Of a DNA stretch of 8,132 nucleotides, positions 7,301-8,132 are shown piece after piece (position 1 is the first letter of the stretch; each line of letters opens with the position of its first letter). The position numbers and the translations under genes were made by a program. Origin of the DNA: Dysgonamonadaceae bacterium (lineage in GTDB: Bacteria > Bacteroidota > Bacteroidia > Bacteroidales > Azobacteroidaceae); assembly GCA_031276105.1 (NCBI GenBank), contig JAISNS010000122.1, forward strand, positions 1 through 8,132, in the 5' to 3' direction. The notes under the pieces are model-generated. The model had not been told where the DNA came from. It did not search any database and worked only from the letters and a program-made list of their open reading frames with translations.

Positions 7301-8005
7301 GACGAAATGAACGTCGTTGGTGGCAATGATTTTCGTGCCTGTTTTTTCTGCCAATTCAAGCATGACGGCGTTGACTTCCCGCTGGCGTTCATAAGTTGTC
7401 TGGTCACCGCCCGGTTTGTCGGTCTTGTGGCGCTGTATTTCCAAATAAAAATCGTCGCCGAATCGTTGTTTGAACCACTGAATGGACTCTTCGGCTCCCC
7501 GAATATCTTTATCCATGATTTTGCGGGGAATTTCGCCTCCCAAGCAGGCGGAGGCAACAATCAGCCCTTCGCCATACTGTTCCAAAGCGTCTTTGTCGAT
7601 GCGCGGGCGATAATAAAACCCGTCGATCCACGAGGTCGAAACCAGTTTGCAGAGATTTTGATAGCCTTTTTTATTTTTGGCTAAGAGGATTAAATGCCAG
7701 CCGCTTCCATCTTCTTTCAGCGTTTTATCGAAGCGAGTACGGCGGGCGCAATAAGCTTCGACGCCCAGAATCGGTTTGATTTTCCGGTCTTCCGGCAAGT
7801 CTTTATTCTTTTTCTTTATGTAATCGTAAAGTTCTTTTATTCCATACATATTACCGTGATCGGTAAGCGCTATCGCTCTCATGCCGCATTGAATGGCTTT
7901 ATCAACCAAACCGGTGATCGACGACATGCCATCCAGTTGCGAGTAATAGGAATGGACATGTAAGTGAACAAAGGGATTAGACATGTTGTCCGAAGTTTCT
8001 ATCAT
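4310..8005 (-). CDS. dnaE: DNA polymerase III alpha subunit (replicative polymerase)
   Basis: The protein has 1231 residues and appears complete (E. coli DnaE has 1160). It is the catalytic subunit of the replicase. Domains in order: PHP at about 12-290 (HLHVHS 14-19, TDHGN 48-52, GVEAYC 81-86, H104, ACLGG 153-157, NDVHF 230-234); the C-family palm with GPGRGSAAGS 420-429 and PDIDIDF 461-467, where D462 and D464 match E. coli D401 and D403; the third acidic residue D630 in KMDFLGLKTL; thumb and fingers including YRPGPM 709-714 and FNKSHATCYSWVAYQTAYLK 821-840; a helix-hairpin-helix region at about 896-935 (GLGGIKGVG); a beta-clamp-binding motif QNSLF at 993-997; an OB-fold at about 1065-1145; and a small C-terminal domain at 1158-1231. 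An alternative ATG at codon 8 (7982-7984) gives MSNPFVHLHVHS, which closely resembles the start of E. coli DnaE (MSEPRFVHLRVHS), so 1224 residues is equally plausible. trxA follows after 29 bp. Unlike in E. coli, the PHP metal-binding residues look intact. Confidence 0.98.
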   Translation of the reverse strand: MIETSDNMSNPFVHLHVHSYYSQLDGMSSITGLVDKAIQCGMRAIALTDHGNMYGIKELYDYIKKKNKDLPEDRKIKPILGVEAYCARRTRFDKTLKEDGSGWHLILLAKNKKGYQNLCKLVSTSWIDGFYYRPRIDKDALEQYGEGLIVASACLGGEIPRKIMDKDIRGAEESIQWFKQRFGDDFYLEIQRHKTDKPGGDQTTYERQREVNAVMLELAEKTGTKIIATNDVHFVEEEHAEAHDRLICLGTGKDLDDANRMRYTKQEWFKTPEEMSAIFPDLPEALSNTLEIAAKVEEYSINSDAIMPVFPIPDTFGTEESYKARFPEDVLRAEFNKDDANRFDKLGGYDKVVRIKLEADYLRELTLQKAGDRYGNPLPPDISERIEFELETMKTMGFPGYFLIVQDFIQAARAMGVSVGPGRGSAAGSAVAYCLGITDIDPLKYDLLFERFLNPDRISMPDIDIDFDDDGRAEVLRWVTEKYGKEKVAHIVTYGTMATKSSIKDVARVQGLPLQEADRLTKLIPDRFPEDRSGKAPKVNIKNCIEHVPELREARYSSDRNLSDTLKYAEMLEGTVRQTGVHACGVIIGAEDLTNFVPLATAKDKGTNEELLVTQYEGSVVESVGLIKMDFLGLKTLSIIKEALSNIKKSKGETIDINKIPIDDPKTYELYSKGQTIGTFQFESPGMQKYLRDLQPSKFEDLIAMNALYRPGPMAYIPDFIARKHGKMEITYDFPEMEPRLKDTYGITVYQEQVMLLSRDLAGFTRGQSDELRKAMGKKLIDKMEALHTKFIDGAVAKGFQPIEKLEKIWSDWAEFAKYAFNKSHATCYSWVAYQTAYLKAHYPAEFMAANLTRNKDDIGEITKFMDDCRSMGITVLGPDVNESELNFTVNKKGNIRFGLGGIKGVGSGAVEAIVKEREANGPFKSIFDFAERVNLTACSKKNLEALCQSGAFDNFSEAVREQYFAENSKGEVFLETLIRYGNKFQQDKNSVQNSLFGGMDAIIITRPEIPKAPPASNIERLNREKELVGIYLSSHPLDDYYVILKYICNLEMADFEKAKSTHINKSVILGGIVTNVREGYTKSGSQYAIVKIEDFTGSGEIALFSDDFVNYAKFCRPNMYLFIKGTFTPRRYNESIVDFKINSIQQLPDVKEKIAQNLTISIPLYELNSDLVAKLSSLIKNNSGNTSLYFKIEDTEKQISVMLTTEDQKFLLNKEIVEYLEKKAFKFIIT

Positions 8006-8030
8006 GATTTATAAATTCGATTTCGGGGGG

Positions 8031-8038
8031 TAAAGGTA
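8031..8038 (-). promoter_or_regulatory. dnaE: Probable -7 element of the dnaE-trxA unit
   Basis: The minus strand reads TACCTTTA, seven of eight positions agreeing with TAnnTTTG counting the two free bases. It lies 25 bp ahead of the first dnaE ATG (8003-8005) and 46 bp ahead of the second (7982-7984). A run of six C follows it directly in the transcript direction, so the leader would begin C-rich and turn A/T-rich before the start codon. No clear -33 TTTG is seen at normal spacing; a TTTTTG lies about 33 bases further upstream, too far for the usual layout. Confidence 0.45.
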
Positions 8039-8116
8039 CGAAAAACCGGGTATCCATGAAAAACATTCCGTCAAAAAGTTATTAACCGAAATTCAAATGA
8101 ATGTTGTAACCTCGCT

Positions 8117-8132
8117 GTCATTGCGGGCTTGA
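8117..8132. repeat. Possible left half of an intergenic palindromic repeat, cut by the window end
   Basis: The last bases read GTCATTGCGGGCTTGA. From memory, this begins a palindromic intergenic repeat seen in various bacterial genomes, in which CCCGCAA follows to form TTGCGGG-CTTGA-CCCGCAA. The second arm would lie outside this window, so the structure itself is not visible. No gene overlaps it, and it lies about 110 bp upstream of dnaE. Confidence 0.3.

Noticed and set aside
8056..8132. Tiny plus-strand frames starting at 8056 (9 codons) and 8097 (11 codons, ending exactly at the window end)
   Set aside because: They are too short, with no ribosome binding site, no promoter and no sign of a leader peptide. 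The second ends inside the suspected repeat.

Overview
The window looks like chromosomal DNA from a member of the Bacteroidota, most likely Bacteroidales. Three things point there. A secreted protein ends in a gliding-motility-type (type IX secretion, type B) C-terminal sorting domain. An outer-membrane beta-barrel of the OMP_b-brl_2/PorT-like type sits beside a LysM plus periplasmic-binding-fold protein. Intergenic regions carry TAnnTTTG-like -7 elements and no Shine-Dalgarno sequences. Overall GC content is moderate, in the low-to-mid 40s by eye, and is higher inside the large polymerase gene. The species cannot be named from this sequence.

Layout, left to right. (1) Positions 1-275, plus strand: a small protein with a C-terminal membrane helix, clipped by the window edge, possibly by a single base of its start codon. 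(2) Positions 302-2565, minus strand: a two-gene unit. A secreted protein with two LysM domains and a type 1 periplasmic-binding-protein fold is followed after 2 bp by an outer-membrane beta-barrel protein. (3) Positions 2566-2628: a 63-bp divergent intergenic region with a -7-like element for each direction and an inverted repeat. (4) Positions 2629-3948, plus strand: a secreted protein with a PKD-like region and a CHU_C-type sorting domain. (5) Positions 3966-8005, minus strand: dnaE (replicative DNA polymerase III alpha subunit) followed by trxA (thioredoxin), 29 bp apart and probably co-transcribed. (6) Positions 8006-8132: dnaE upstream region with a probable promoter; the last bases look like half of an intergenic palindromic repeat.

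Functionally there are two themes. The left half is cell envelope: a peptidoglycan-binding periplasmic sensor-like protein, an outer-membrane barrel and a surface or secreted protein that probably depends on type IX secretion. The right half is housekeeping: replication and thiol redox. No phage, insertion sequence, CRISPR array, rRNA or tRNA is visible, and there is no gene-free stretch over 300 bases. I see no clearly new multi-gene system. The points most worth a second look are the LysM/binding-fold architecture, the divergent control region with a possible leaderless start, the apparently intact PHP nuclease site in DnaE, and the GC mosaic inside dnaE.
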